A DNA stretch of 32,051 nucleotides from a virus, in IMG/VR virus record IMGVR_UViG_3300001460_000103, positions 1-32,051 of that record; one strand, written 5' to 3'. Position numbers and translations under genes: made by a program. Below, piece by piece: positions 7,830 to 20,300 of the stretch (position 1 is the first letter of the stretch; the number at the start of each line of letters is the position of its first letter). The notes beneath the pieces were generated by a model. That model was not told where the DNA came from. It was given only the letters and a program-made list of their open reading frames with translations, and searched no databases.

Positions 7830-10800
7830 ATGGCCACTACAGATAGACAAAACAGATTATTAGTTGCGGAAGATTGGAGAAAGATCTACCAGTCATTCCA
7901 ACAGGCAGATTTTAAAAGTTACGACTTCGAAACATTACGTAGAACAATGGTGGCGTATCTGCGTGAGAACTATCCAGATGATTTCAATGACTTCGTAGAA
8001 AGTTCGGAGTACGTTGCACTGATAGATCTTATTGCCTACATAGCACAGGCACTTTCTTTCAGAGTTGACTTGAATGCAAGAGAAAATTTTCTTGAGACAG
8101 CAGAGAGAAGAAATTCGATCTTAAGGTTAGCAAGGCTTATTAACTACAATGCAAAAAGAAACAAGCCTGCAACAGGATTGTTAAAAATAAATTCAATCTC
8201 TACAACACAAGACGTTACAGATTCATCAGGAACAAATTTAGCAAACAGCACAATAGTGTGGAACGACTCAGCAAATTCTAATTACAGAGAACAATTTACT
8301 GCGATATTAAATGCCGCAAATCAGCAAGGCCAATTATTTGGAAAGCCCAGAGAAAAAGGAACAATAGGTGGGGTAGATACAGAAGTTTACACATTGGCAT
8401 CTAATCAAAACGGATTGCCTATTTTTGGTTTTCAGAAATCAGTAGGTGGTGTAAGCAGAGCTTTTGAAATAGTACCGTCTACAATAAACGACAGTGATTC
8501 AATTTACGAATCAGATCCAGTAGAAGGCACAGGGTTGACTTACACATACCGTAATGACGGTTCAGGCGACGCTTCGAACAACACAGGATATTTCTTCCTA
8601 TTCAAACAAGGAACTTTGCAAGACACTATATTCACAGTGGACAATGCAATTACAAATTATGTTAAAAGTTTAGCAACAATAAACGTTAACGATTCCGATG
8701 TTTGGTTGTACAAGTTAGACCAATTTGGACAGATAATAGAAAAATGGGAAAAGGTATCTGCACTGTCTGGCAATAATGCGATTTATAATTCATTGTCAAA
8801 AGATGAAAGAAACATTTACAACGTAATAACAAAAAACGAAGATGCAATAGATCTAGTGTTTGGTGATGGTAATTTTTCTAATTTGCCACTTGGATCTTTT
8901 AGAGCTTACTACAGAGTAAGCGACAATGCCAAGTATTCACTTCAACCCGCTGACATGCAAAATGTACAGATAGATGCAACGTATCAAGACTTAAACGGTT
9001 CTTCACAGACATTGTCAGTGACAATGAGTTTAAAGGCATCGATCTACAATTCAGCAGAAACAGAGTCAAACGCATCGATAAAGGAAAAGGCCGCACAGGT
9101 TTATTATTCACAGAACAGAATGATCACTGCTGAAGACTATCAGATAGTTCCTTTGAGTGCATCACAAGAGATCGTAAAAGTTAGATCAGTAAACAGATCT
9201 GCATCAGGGATAAGCAGAGCAAAAGAGATTTTAGATCCAACTGGCGCATATTCAAATATAAGTGTTTTTGCCGAGGACGGAATGTTATACAGAGAAGAAA
9301 CTGCACCAACATTCACTTTCACGTTTAACAACAGCAGTGATGTGCAGACTGTGATAGATTCATCAGTTGAAGCAAAATTAAAGACAGCATACTCGCGTCA
9401 TTTTTATTATGACAAATACTCCGCAAAAAGTTTAAGCTCACTCACGGCAACATGGAATTCATCTACGACAACGACAAACACCAACACAGGATATTTCACT
9501 TCAGGCGGTGCACTTGCAACGGGAGATACAGCAACATCAAATTTACAATACGCAAAGGCTGGTTCACTTATTAAATTTACGTCACCCGACACAAGAGAAT
9601 TTTTAAATGGAAGTCTTGTAACTTCAGGTACCGAATTAGCTGAAGATCGGAAATGGGCTAAAATTTCTGCTGTCGAAGGAGATGGCTCAAATGGCGGTCA
9701 AGGAAACTTATCATCTGGTGCTGGACCAATTACTTTGGCAAACATAATACCTAATGGTTCTGTTTTGAGTACAGTGATTCCAAATTTTACAACGTCATTC
9801 TCAGCAACACTGGAAGCCAACATACGAGACCGTATAGAAGCATATGAAGAGTTTGGTTTAAGGTACGATGTGGATTCAGAAGAATGGAAGGTCATTACAT
9901 CAACAAACCTAAGTTCAAGTTCAGTGTTTAATCTAAATAACACGGGTTCCACAGCAGGCACCGCTCTTGACTCAAGTTGGTGGTTCAAATTTACAAATGA
10001 CGGAAACACCTACACAGTGACATACAGAAAAATGGACTACATTTTCGAGTCTGAAGGGCAGAATAAATTTCATTACGATATTGAAGAAAAAATTTATGAT
10101 TACAAAACAGGAAAAACGGTCAAAGACACAATAAAAATTTTAAAAACAAACAGCATTGTGTCAACTGGATCCAGCATAGGCTATCCGTTAATATGGCAGA
10201 TTACTGATACAGTAACAGAAGACGACGGGTTCCAAGATAACAGGAAAGTAAAAGTTGGATTCTTTGATAATGACGACGACGGTGTTGTAGACAATCCTGA
10301 AATATATGATATTTTTATTGAACCAGACACATCGGTGTCAACTAAATTTGTTTTCTTTGAAAAATATATTTCTTATGATAGCATTGAGAGATACAGACCA
10401 TATGCGGCATCAAACTTTGTTGTTACGGAAAAAGAGACAGATATTAATTTAAACACTGCAACATACACTGACGGACAACTATTTTATTTTTATGATGGTG
10501 CGGAAGATGTTGTCAAGAAGTATGTGTTAAGCACAAACACATTGTCAACGACTACAGACTATTACGCCAGACGAGGCAGAAGTTCAATAGATTTCCAATA
10601 TAAACATCATGCAGGACAGGAAACAAGGATAGATCCAAGTGTGTCAAATATTATAGATACCTATTTGCTAGAAAGAACTTACGACAATTTATTTAGAATA
10701 TGGTTACAAGATGGCGGCACAAAGCCAATAACATCAACATCTGATCAATTGAGAATCAATTATTCGGGTGCATTGAATCCTTTAAAATCTCTATCAGATC

Positions 10801-11318
10801 AAGTAATATACCATCCGGTAAAATATAAAATTCTATTTGGCAGTGATGCAGAAGAACAGTTACAAGCAACTTTCAAAGTTGTAAAAAATTTAAAAACTAA
10901 TGTCACAGATGCAGTGATCAAAACAAGAGTTATTGCCGCTATAAATGAATTCTTTGCGTTAGACAACTGGGATTTTGGGGATTCTTTTTATTTCACAGAA
11001 TTAGCCGCTTATGTACACAACCAACTTGCACCGGATCTTTTGACGGTAGTAATTGTGCCAAATGAGTCCGGACAGGGGTTTGGGTCTCTGTTTCAGATCA
11101 ACTCAGCGGCAGACGAAATTTTCATCAGTGGGGCCACCGTTGATGATGTGTCGATTATAACAGCACTAGGAGCCAACCAATTAGAGGCTTCCGGTACTGT
11201 GGTCACATCTACATCAACTGCCACGTCAAACACCTCATCAGGATCAGCAGTGTCAGGCTCTACTACAACAGGTTCGGGATCAAGTTCAAGTACCGGCAGT
11301 AGTGGGGCAGGATACTAA
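7830..11318 (+). CDS. 6: gp6 baseplate wedge protein (baseplate J-like)
   Basis: Major wedge protein that dimerises to form the inner ring of the baseplate. The N-terminal 110 residues are typical of marine T4-like gp6: DFKSYDFETLRRTMVAYLRE, DFVESSEYVALIDLIAYIAQ, and ARENFLETAERRNSILRLA. A middle segment (KEKAAQVYYSQNRMITAEDY, about 417-436) followed by IVKVRSVNR carries the gp6/gpJ core motif. The protein is 1162 residues against 660 in T4, with the extra length in beta-rich sequence after residue 500. Near the C-terminus FALDNWDFGDSFYFTELAAY resembles the J-family ending. The final 35 residues are a low-complexity Ser/Thr/Gly tail ending in GAGY. There is no clear ribosome site at this ATG. 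The stop overlaps the next start (TAATG). Confidence 0.9.
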   Translation: MATTDRQNRLLVAEDWRKIYQSFQQADFKSYDFETLRRTMVAYLRENYPDDFNDFVESSEYVALIDLIAYIAQALSFRVDLNARENFLETAERRNSILRLARLINYNAKRNKPATGLLKINSISTTQDVTDSSGTNLANSTIVWNDSANSNYREQFTAILNAANQQGQLFGKPREKGTIGGVDTEVYTLASNQNGLPIFGFQKSVGGVSRAFEIVPSTINDSDSIYESDPVEGTGLTYTYRNDGSGDASNNTGYFFLFKQGTLQDTIFTVDNAITNYVKSLATINVNDSDVWLYKLDQFGQIIEKWEKVSALSGNNAIYNSLSKDERNIYNVITKNEDAIDLVFGDGNFSNLPLGSFRAYYRVSDNAKYSLQPADMQNVQIDATYQDLNGSSQTLSVTMSLKASIYNSAETESNASIKEKAAQVYYSQNRMITAEDYQIVPLSASQEIVKVRSVNRSASGISRAKEILDPTGAYSNISVFAEDGMLYREETAPTFTFTFNNSSDVQTVIDSSVEAKLKTAYSRHFYYDKYSAKSLSSLTATWNSSTTTTNTNTGYFTSGGALATGDTATSNLQYAKAGSLIKFTSPDTREFLNGSLVTSGTELAEDRKWAKISAVEGDGSNGGQGNLSSGAGPITLANIIPNGSVLSTVIPNFTTSFSATLEANIRDRIEAYEEFGLRYDVDSEEWKVITSTNLSSSSVFNLNNTGSTAGTALDSSWWFKFTNDGNTYTVTYRKMDYIFESEGQNKFHYDIEEKIYDYKTGKTVKDTIKILKTNSIVSTGSSIGYPLIWQITDTVTEDDGFQDNRKVKVGFFDNDDDGVVDNPEIYDIFIEPDTSVSTKFVFFEKYISYDSIERYRPYAASNFVVTEKETDINLNTATYTDGQLFYFYDGAEDVVKKYVLSTNTLSTTTDYYARRGRSSIDFQYKHHAGQETRIDPSVSNIIDTYLLERTYDNLFRIWLQDGGTKPITSTSDQLRINYSGALNPLKSLSDQVIYHPVKYKILFGSDAEEQLQATFKVVKNLKTNVTDAVIKTRVIAAINEFFALDNWDFGDSFYFTELAAYVHNQLAPDLLTVVIVPNESGQGFGSLFQINSAADEIFISGATVDDVSIITALGANQLEASGTVVTSTSTATSNTSSGSAVSGSTTTGSGSSSSTGSSGAGY

Positions 11319-14300
11319 TGGCTGACACTCCTACAAATTCTTTAACCAACAACGAAGTTATAAAACAAGGCACAAACGAGTACAGACGTACTGTACAACA
11401 TCTGCCTGCATTTTACAGGACTGCCGCTAATCAAAGATTCTTGTCAAGCACATTGGATCCATTGGTCCAGAAAGGAGCACTGGAGAGACTAGACGGATTT
11501 GTTGGTAGGCAGGATGCTTATACTAGGAAATCTACGGACAGATATATTTCAACAACGAGTAGAGATAGGATGGCTTACCAACTCGAGCCCACAATCACCT
11601 ACACGGACAGAGACACAACAAGTGTAAATCCAGAGGATCAAGTCAAGTTCACAGGAACATACGACGATTACATAAACCAATTGAAATACTTAGGCGGTAA
11701 GGTCAATAATCACGACAGACTTAACAAGGAACACGTATATAGTTGGAATCCTGCAATTGACCTAGACAAATTAGTAAATTATAGGGAATACTTCTGGGTG
11801 TCCAATGGACCAGATGCAATAGAGATAGACAGTCCTGGCACAGGTGCAGAAGCAGAATACAAGGTGCAGGCAGTGACCGGTGCTTATCAGTTTCCACACC
11901 TGGAAGGCGAAAGCAATCCTGAGATAACACTCTATAGGGGTAACACTTACAAATTTAATGTAGACGCCAAAGGAAATCCATTCTACATAATGACCGAACC
12001 ATACTCAACAATGCTGTCATCAGACGGATCAAGTTCAACACTTTATACTTCTGGTGTAACCAACAATGGAGCAGACGAAGGCACTGTTACTTTTGTCGTG
12101 CCAACAAACGCACCTAACACTTTATACTACCAGTGTGGCAATCATGATGCCATGTATGGTGTACTCCACGTGCAGACAGTTGATGCAGGCACACAAATAA
12201 ATGTTGAAGATGACATAGTGGGAGTAAAAAACTACAAACTTAGAACACTTGATTTATCTAATGGCATGAAGATTAAATTTTCTAATACAAGAGTTTCGTC
12301 AGCTTATCAAAATAAGGAATACTACATCGAAGGTGTTGGCGAGGCGATAAGGATTACGGATGTATCAACACTAGCAACACCCGAGAGCTATTCAGACTCT
12401 GGTGTACCGGTAGACAAGGATTACATAACAATTAAAAGAAGTTCACTAGATCAAAACGCATGGTCGAGATACAACAGGTGGTTTCATAGATCGGTCATAG
12501 AAAAAAGTTCAGCAGTAAACGGCACCGCCACAGTTTTAGATGAGACAGATAGGGCAAAAAGACCCATTATTGAATTTGATTCAGGCCTAGCACTTTACAA
12601 TTCAGGTACAACAGCAAAGACTCCTGTAGATTTATACGATACAACACAGACGGACGCATTTAGTAATGTGTCAGGGACATTTGGATACATTGTTGATGGT
12701 GTGCCGATCACAGATGGAATGAGGGTAATATTCTCAGCAGACACCGACCCACTGGTGAGAAACAAAATTTATGTGGTCAACTTTGTAGATGCCGGCGATT
12801 CCTCTGTATTATCACTTACGCTTTCAGAAGCATTAAATGGTACAGCGGGAGACAAAGAAACTGTTTTTGTAAAACAAGGAACAAGTAACAAAGGAAAATC
12901 ATACTACTACAACAGCTCTACAACAAGATGGCAAACAACACAGCAGAAGACTAAATTGAATCAACAACCGTTGTTCAACATGTATGACAACAATCACACA
13001 TTGTTTGATGACGCGACAGCATATCCAAACTCCTCTTTTGTGGGAGCCAAAGTTTTTGCTTACGCTACCTCTGACAATGCAACAACAGACACGGTATTAG
13101 GAATTAAAGTAAAATACAACACTATCAACAATGTGGGAGACATGGTGTTCGAGTCTGATCATACGTCAGGCACATTCACATATCAAGATGACGGGGTAAC
13201 AACCACTAAAAATCTTGCCGAGGGACACCTTCACTACACTACAAGCAGTACTTCTCACAACAGTAAGAGTGCTTGGGTTAAACGTACAAACGAAAGCAAA
13301 CAGCGTGTTATTAGAACCTTCATAGTCGACGACACAGAAAAAAGATTATTCCCGATTGATTTTTATGCCAACTCATCATCATCATCGGACCTTGAAGTAT
13401 CAGCTTCAGTAAACGGCATAAGAAAAACGCTGACAACAGACTACACTTTGGTAGACGGAACAGCAAACAAATACGTTAGATTTGTAAACGAATTGAAAGT
13501 CAACGACCAAGTAAGACTTGCCGGATACAGTACCGCGGATAAATTGGCAGACAAAGGCATTTATGAAATACCTGAAAACCTTTCTACAAACAGTCTAAAC
13601 GAAACAGTCGGAACTTTCACCTATGGACAAATACTAAAGCACTCAACAGATATACTTGATAAAGATTCAGAATTAACAGGGGCAATACCTGGCGTAACAA
13701 ATTTACGAGACAAACCAGATGCCAAGCTCAAAGGCGGAACAATACATCAGCATGAGGCACCTCTTGCTCCTGCAATATTCAACCTTGTGGATCAAGATGC
13801 AAACGCCATCAGAGCCATAGACTATGTTAACCAAGAGTACGAGAAATGGTATAACGCTTTCTTAACGTATGCTACTGGTACAGCATATGAAGGAAACGCC
13901 GCCGATAGGGTTGACGAAATAATAATTGGAATAAACCAGGGTAGGAACAGTTCTTTTCCATTCTATTATGAAGACATGGTGGGTTGGGGAGAAAACGTAT
14001 CTTTAAGGACCTACACAGTGCAAGGTGCATCACAGACAGAATATGCTTTGGATTCACAGCACAATCTTACAACTTTAGGCAACAGAGCGGTTTATGTTTA
14101 CAAAAACGATGTGCAATTAGTTCATGATTCTGAATACACATTCAGTACAGCAGACGACAGTGTAACAATTAGTGCAACTCTCACAGCAGGTGACATTATT
14201 AAAATAAAAGATTATAGCGATACCACTGGTAGTTACATGCCACCATCACCAACAAAATTAGGAATGTATCCAAAATTTAAGCCTGAAACATTTACTGATA

Positions 14301-17300
14301 ACACTTACATAACAAGTCAAACAGTTTTAAGGAAACATGATGGATCAATTATAAAGTCTTATGGTGATGAACGTGATGCCTTGATACTTGAATTAGAAAA
14401 AAGAATTTATAACAACTGTAAGACAGCATACGATTCAACGTTGCTAGATTTATCAGATGTAAGGCCCGGTGCTTTTTCAACAACAGAGTATTCACTATCT
14501 GAAATTAATGACGTGATGGGCGGAGATTTTTATTCATGGGCAGGAAGAAACAATGTACAATACATTAATAACACGACCTTTGTTGAAGGTTCTCCTTTCA
14601 CATACAATTATTGCAAATCAACTGATAGAATTACTGGCACAACACTTCCAGGATATTGGAGAGGTATATACCAATATTTCTATGACACCGATAGTCCACA
14701 TCTAAGACCATGGGAAATATTAGGACATTCAGAAAAACCATCAGACTGGGATACCACATATGGTGCGGCACCCTACACAGCAGGAAACAGTGTACTATGG
14801 AATGCAATAGCATCGGAACCAGGAAGATATGGAAAACCAAACATAGCAAATTATATTCCTGTTGATGCCTCAGGAAATTTATTAGATCCAATAGCGGCAG
14901 GATTGATACAAGACTTTAACGTGCCCGGTAGAACATTGCACTGGAAATTTGGTGATCATGGTCCAGCAGAAACGTCATGGAGAAGATCAAGTTCGTACCC
15001 ATTTACTGTGATGAAAACTTTAGCAACAACAAAACCTGCAAAATTCTTCTCTACTTTCTTTGACCTATCTCGATTGACTACAAACACAGCAGGAAATCAA
15101 ATTTACAGTGATACAGGAATTAGACTAAGATTTAAAACTTCAAAGTACCATCTCGAAACTTCTATAGATAACAACACAGGAGTGACAACGAGATACATCA
15201 CAGCAGGTTATCAAGTTTTCATCATCAATAGCCTCATAGCAAACAACCTCGACCCTATAACTTTTTACTATGATAAGATGAAAAATCTCAATGTGCAACT
15301 TGCATACAAGTTAGGAGGATTCACAGACAAAGGTAATATAAAGGTATTGACAGATTCTGTTTCACCAGGATCTACATCAGGATCTAAATTTATTCCAGAC
15401 GAAAACTACAAAATATTGTTTAGAACTTCTAATCCGGTTGAAAGTTTTGAATATTCAGGAGTGCTCATTGAAAAGAATACAGACACAACGACATCAACAG
15501 ACGGATCAACAGTCACTGATGTTGGTGGATACAAGGTATTAGGTTATTCTACATCAAAACCGTTCTTCCGTTTCACATATCCAGCCAAGTCAAGTAATTC
15601 AAAAAAAATATCAGTCGCAGGATCTGTTTCTGTAGAACAGCACTCTAATTTCCAAGAAACAGTGCAGACAATACCTTATGGATATGTGTTCACTACAATA
15701 CAGGATGTTGCTGATTTCTTATTTGGTTATGGAAACTACTTAGAATCACTAGGATTTAAATTTAACAAATATTCTAATGAAATTAGAGAGACTCTTAATT
15801 GGTCCAACGCTGTAAGAGAATTCTTGTTCTGGACCACACAAAAATGGGCACCTGGTTCGGCTATAACAGTCTCACCGGCGGCAGATGGGTTTGAATTAGA
15901 CACAAACAACAGTGTGGTTGGCAAATTAAGAAACCTAGCAGGTGATTATTCTTTATTAGATGCAGGCGGAAGAAAGATAGATATCAGAGAAGTAAGCACA
16001 AAACGTACAGGAAAAACTTTTGATCTTGACATCAAATCTCAAGATGTTGGATTGTTTAACATATCATTGAACACGGTTCAAAAAGAACATATGTTAATTT
16101 TTGATAATTCAACTGTGTTTTCAGATATAATTTATGAACCGTTCACAGGCTTTAGGCAGGCAAGGTTAAAACTTGTAGGATGGAAAACAGCAGGGTGGAA
16201 TGGCGATTACTACGCACCCGGCTTTGTGTTTGATGCCGCACAGGTTACTTACTGGACAGCAAACAGTGATTACAGAATAGGTGATTCAATCGAATATCAA
16301 GGCAAATTTTATGTTGCTAAATCCAATCATAATTCTATGGACAAGTTCGAAAACACGTACTGGACACTGAAAAGAGATAAACCGGCACCACAATTAATTC
16401 CAAACTTTGATTACAAGATATCACAGTTCAATGATTTTTATAATTTAGAATCAAGTAATTTTGATGAGTCACAACAGAAACTAGCACAAAAATTAATTGG
16501 ATACCAATCTAGAGATTATCTAGAAAATCTTTTTGTCAACGATGTTTCGCAATACAAATTTTATCAAGGATACATTAGAGAAAAAGGGACACAGAATGCA
16601 ATAGATAAAATCCTTAAAGCAAAATACGAAAATTCGGACATCACATTAGATTTATATCCAGAATGGATGATCCGGACTGGTACTTTTGGAAACACAGATG
16701 CACGAGAAAATATTCAAATCACTTTAAGTGATAGCGAAGTAAATGCCGATCCACAAAGTATCGAACTTCTAGACAACGCAACAGACACTAAAACATATTC
16801 GAGGTCACTGGCAGTCAACAAAGAAGACTTTTATAGAAAACCTGTGGAATACACAGCTAGTACAACATTTGCATTGTTAGATTATACCAAAGAAGGTGTA
16901 GACAGAGATAACACACAGGTCTTTAAGACTGCTGGATATCCTCAGTTGGGACAGGTGCAACACACCGGTTTCGATATAGATGATCTTCTAAATCTAGATA
17001 TTAATTCTATAGATAAAAATGATCTTGTATGGATAGCTAATAAACAAGACAAGGATTGGGACGTTTACAGACTAACAAGTGCTGGAATAAAAATTGCAAC
17101 GTTATCAACTTCTGAAAATGCAACAAAATTACTAATAGAGTTCACAGGGTCACATGGACTTTCTGCCGGAAACAACACTACTCCTGCCGACTACTTTGCG
17201 ATTTCAAACAGCGAGGCTACAACACTTAACAGGGTGTTCCAGGTAACAAGCACACCCAACCATAAAACAGTTATAGTCGACTACGAGGACAATGTAAACT

Positions 17301-20300
17301 TTATACCAACCCTACTTGACGGTTCGACTGCAGACAGTTATGGCAACGTATACAAGTTTGTATCTGTGCGTGTTGCATCCATGGACAATGTAAATGACAG
17401 ACTAGACTATCATGTCTATCTAGATAAAAATGACTCATTAAGTGTACCTGGAGATAAAATTTTTACAGACGCCGACACTACAGGATTATGGCGAGTATAT
17501 GAGAAGCAAGATCCATACACAGAATTTAGAACGTTTTCACCAAACGCAAGTTTATCTGACCAAGACTTTGGATACAAAATAGTTGCAAGGAACGACGGAA
17601 GATCCGCTGTAATATCAGCACCAGGAAAAGGTCAAGGGGAATTACATTTCTTATTCAGATCAAATCATTCCGCAGGTACACAATATTCTGTGCAATCGAC
17701 TGTGACAATGACTGACAACAACGATAATACAAGTAGATTAGGTGAGTCTCTGTCAATGAGTACGGATGAAAACTTGGTGGTTGCAGGTGCTCCGTATACA
17801 AACACGTTAGGACTTGACGGAAGCACAAGACAACTTGATGCTGGATTGATCAAAACTTTTGTTTGGGATTCTTCGACATTCAAATATGGTGCACTAGGAA
17901 CAGTCAACCCGCCAACTGATGGATCGTCATCTAATGAAAATCTAAATTTTGGTTGGGCACACAAGATAAGTGAACCGGGTTTGCTTTCAGTCAGAGACAC
18001 AGCAACCAAATATCTTTTTGTGTCTGCTCCTGGACACGCAAACGACAACGGAAGAGTATACATGTACACATGGGGAATAGGTGCTGACGGAAGTACTTAC
18101 GACACTTGGACACTTGACTACACACTAGAGGCTCCTTCTGCAGGACAAGGTCACAGATTTGGACACAGACTAGACGCCAATGACAATGGTGATATTCTTG
18201 CAGTAAGTTCATTGGCCCCGGGTCAGGCAGGAAAAGTAGAAATTTTTGTAAGGGTAGGGCAAAGCAACGATGACAGCACACAGAACTCATTTACATTAGC
18301 ACAAACACTCACAGGTACTTCCGGTGATGGTTCAACTTTGAACACGTCATTTGGAGAGTCTATCACAATGAGCAAAGATGGAACTAAATTGTTCGTAGGT
18401 GCTCCGGGAGTTGACGGAACAGATACTCCTGACACGGGTGTTGTTTATGTCTACAAATGGAACAGAGATGGTTCTACAAATACATACACACTAGATCAAA
18501 CAATCAGTGAACCTGATACGCTTTCCGGAGCCAAGTTTGGGTCGTCATTGTCGGTCAATCAGTCTGCAACAAGATTAATTATAGGTGCGGAAAAAGCCGC
18601 AAATCCTAGAGAAATGAAATTTGAATCTGGGGAAACAACATTCGACTTACAGGACACTACTATTGTAGATACCAATGCAAGTTCGGGTGCCGTGTACACT
18701 GCCACATTGTACAACACGAAATATGTCATAGATGATAGATTAGTGTCGCCTACTGTTTCACCACACGACGATTACGGCAGGGGAGTATGCATGATTGACA
18801 ACAACGTATTTGTAGGTGCACCTAAGGATGAGGGCAATTCAGGTTTAAGTAATGATGGATCTGTGTATTGTTTAGACTTGACAGAAGAAGATGTGTATGC
18901 ATGGAAAAATATTGCAACAGAAAAAGCATTTGTAGATATTAGTAAATTAGGACAAGTATTTGATTTCAACAACGGCTCGAAACAAATCAGGGATTACTAT
19001 GATCTATACGATCCGGTTAAAGGAAGAATACTAGGAATCGCTGACAGAGAAATAAACATTAAATCTCCATGGGATCCAGCTGTATACAATACAGGAGATA
19101 AAGCCAACACCGCGACACCTTGGGCAGAAAATCATATAGGTGAAACATGGTGGGACCTTTCAGCTGTGAAATGGTTATGGTACGAACAAGATAGCCAAGA
19201 ATACAAAGTAAACAACTGGGGTAAAACTTTCCCAGGTTCCAACATCAACATATATGAATGGACGGAATCAAGATTCACGCCAACGGAATGGAATAACTTT
19301 TCAGGCACACAAGAAGGTGTGTCGGCTCAAGTCACAGGTGAGGCTTCTGATAATTACACACAAATACAAAGGTATAGTTCTGTATTAGACACTTTTGTAA
19401 ATTATTATTTCTTCTGGGTAAAAAATAGAGCATCTATCCCGACCAATACAGTTGTACAAAGAAAAAACACAACGGCATTTGTTTCAAGTATTATTGCAAA
19501 CCCAAGCAAATCTGGTCTCAAATATTATTCTATTACTGACACAGATAAACTGATACTAAATGGAGTAAACGATTTGATCAATAGTGCTATCGTGCTCAAC
19601 ATAGACATAAGAACTAATAATTTTGATGGAGATTCACACACGGTGTGGAAATTAGCACGTGAAAGTGACCCGGATTACAGACCAGGACATCAGATAGAAT
19701 CACGTTGGTGGGATTCACTAGTGGGCAAAAACATAACCGGTGATTCTGTTCCGGACATAGATTTGCCTTTAAATGAAAAATATGGAAATAGTATAAGACC
19801 TCGACAGAGTTGGTATGTTGACAGATATTCTGCACTTAAAGAGTTAGTAGACTACGCCAACACTATTCTTAAAAAGAATCAACTAGTTGGTCAGATACGA
19901 TTAGGTAATTTAGATTCCAAGGAACCAGAACCAAACACTGTAAGTGGATTGTGGGACGGACAGGTAGACACATACGCAGAGTTAACTTACATAAACACTG
20001 CAGATATATCAGGAACACTAAACTATTTGGTCAAAGCAGATGAAACAGCAAACAACTATTGGGCAATATACCAATGGGATGGCACATTATGGAATAGGAC
20101 AAGAATTCAAACTTATAACACTTCCAATTACTGGAGTTACACTGACTGGTACGGCACTGATCCTGCCATCCATGAAATGTTACACGACGAAAACACACCT
20201 ATTGATAAACAAGTAACCTTCGAGTACGAACTTGACACATTAGATCTTGCATTAGGAAAACACGTAAAAGTTACCAATGCAGACACCGGTGGTTGGAAAC

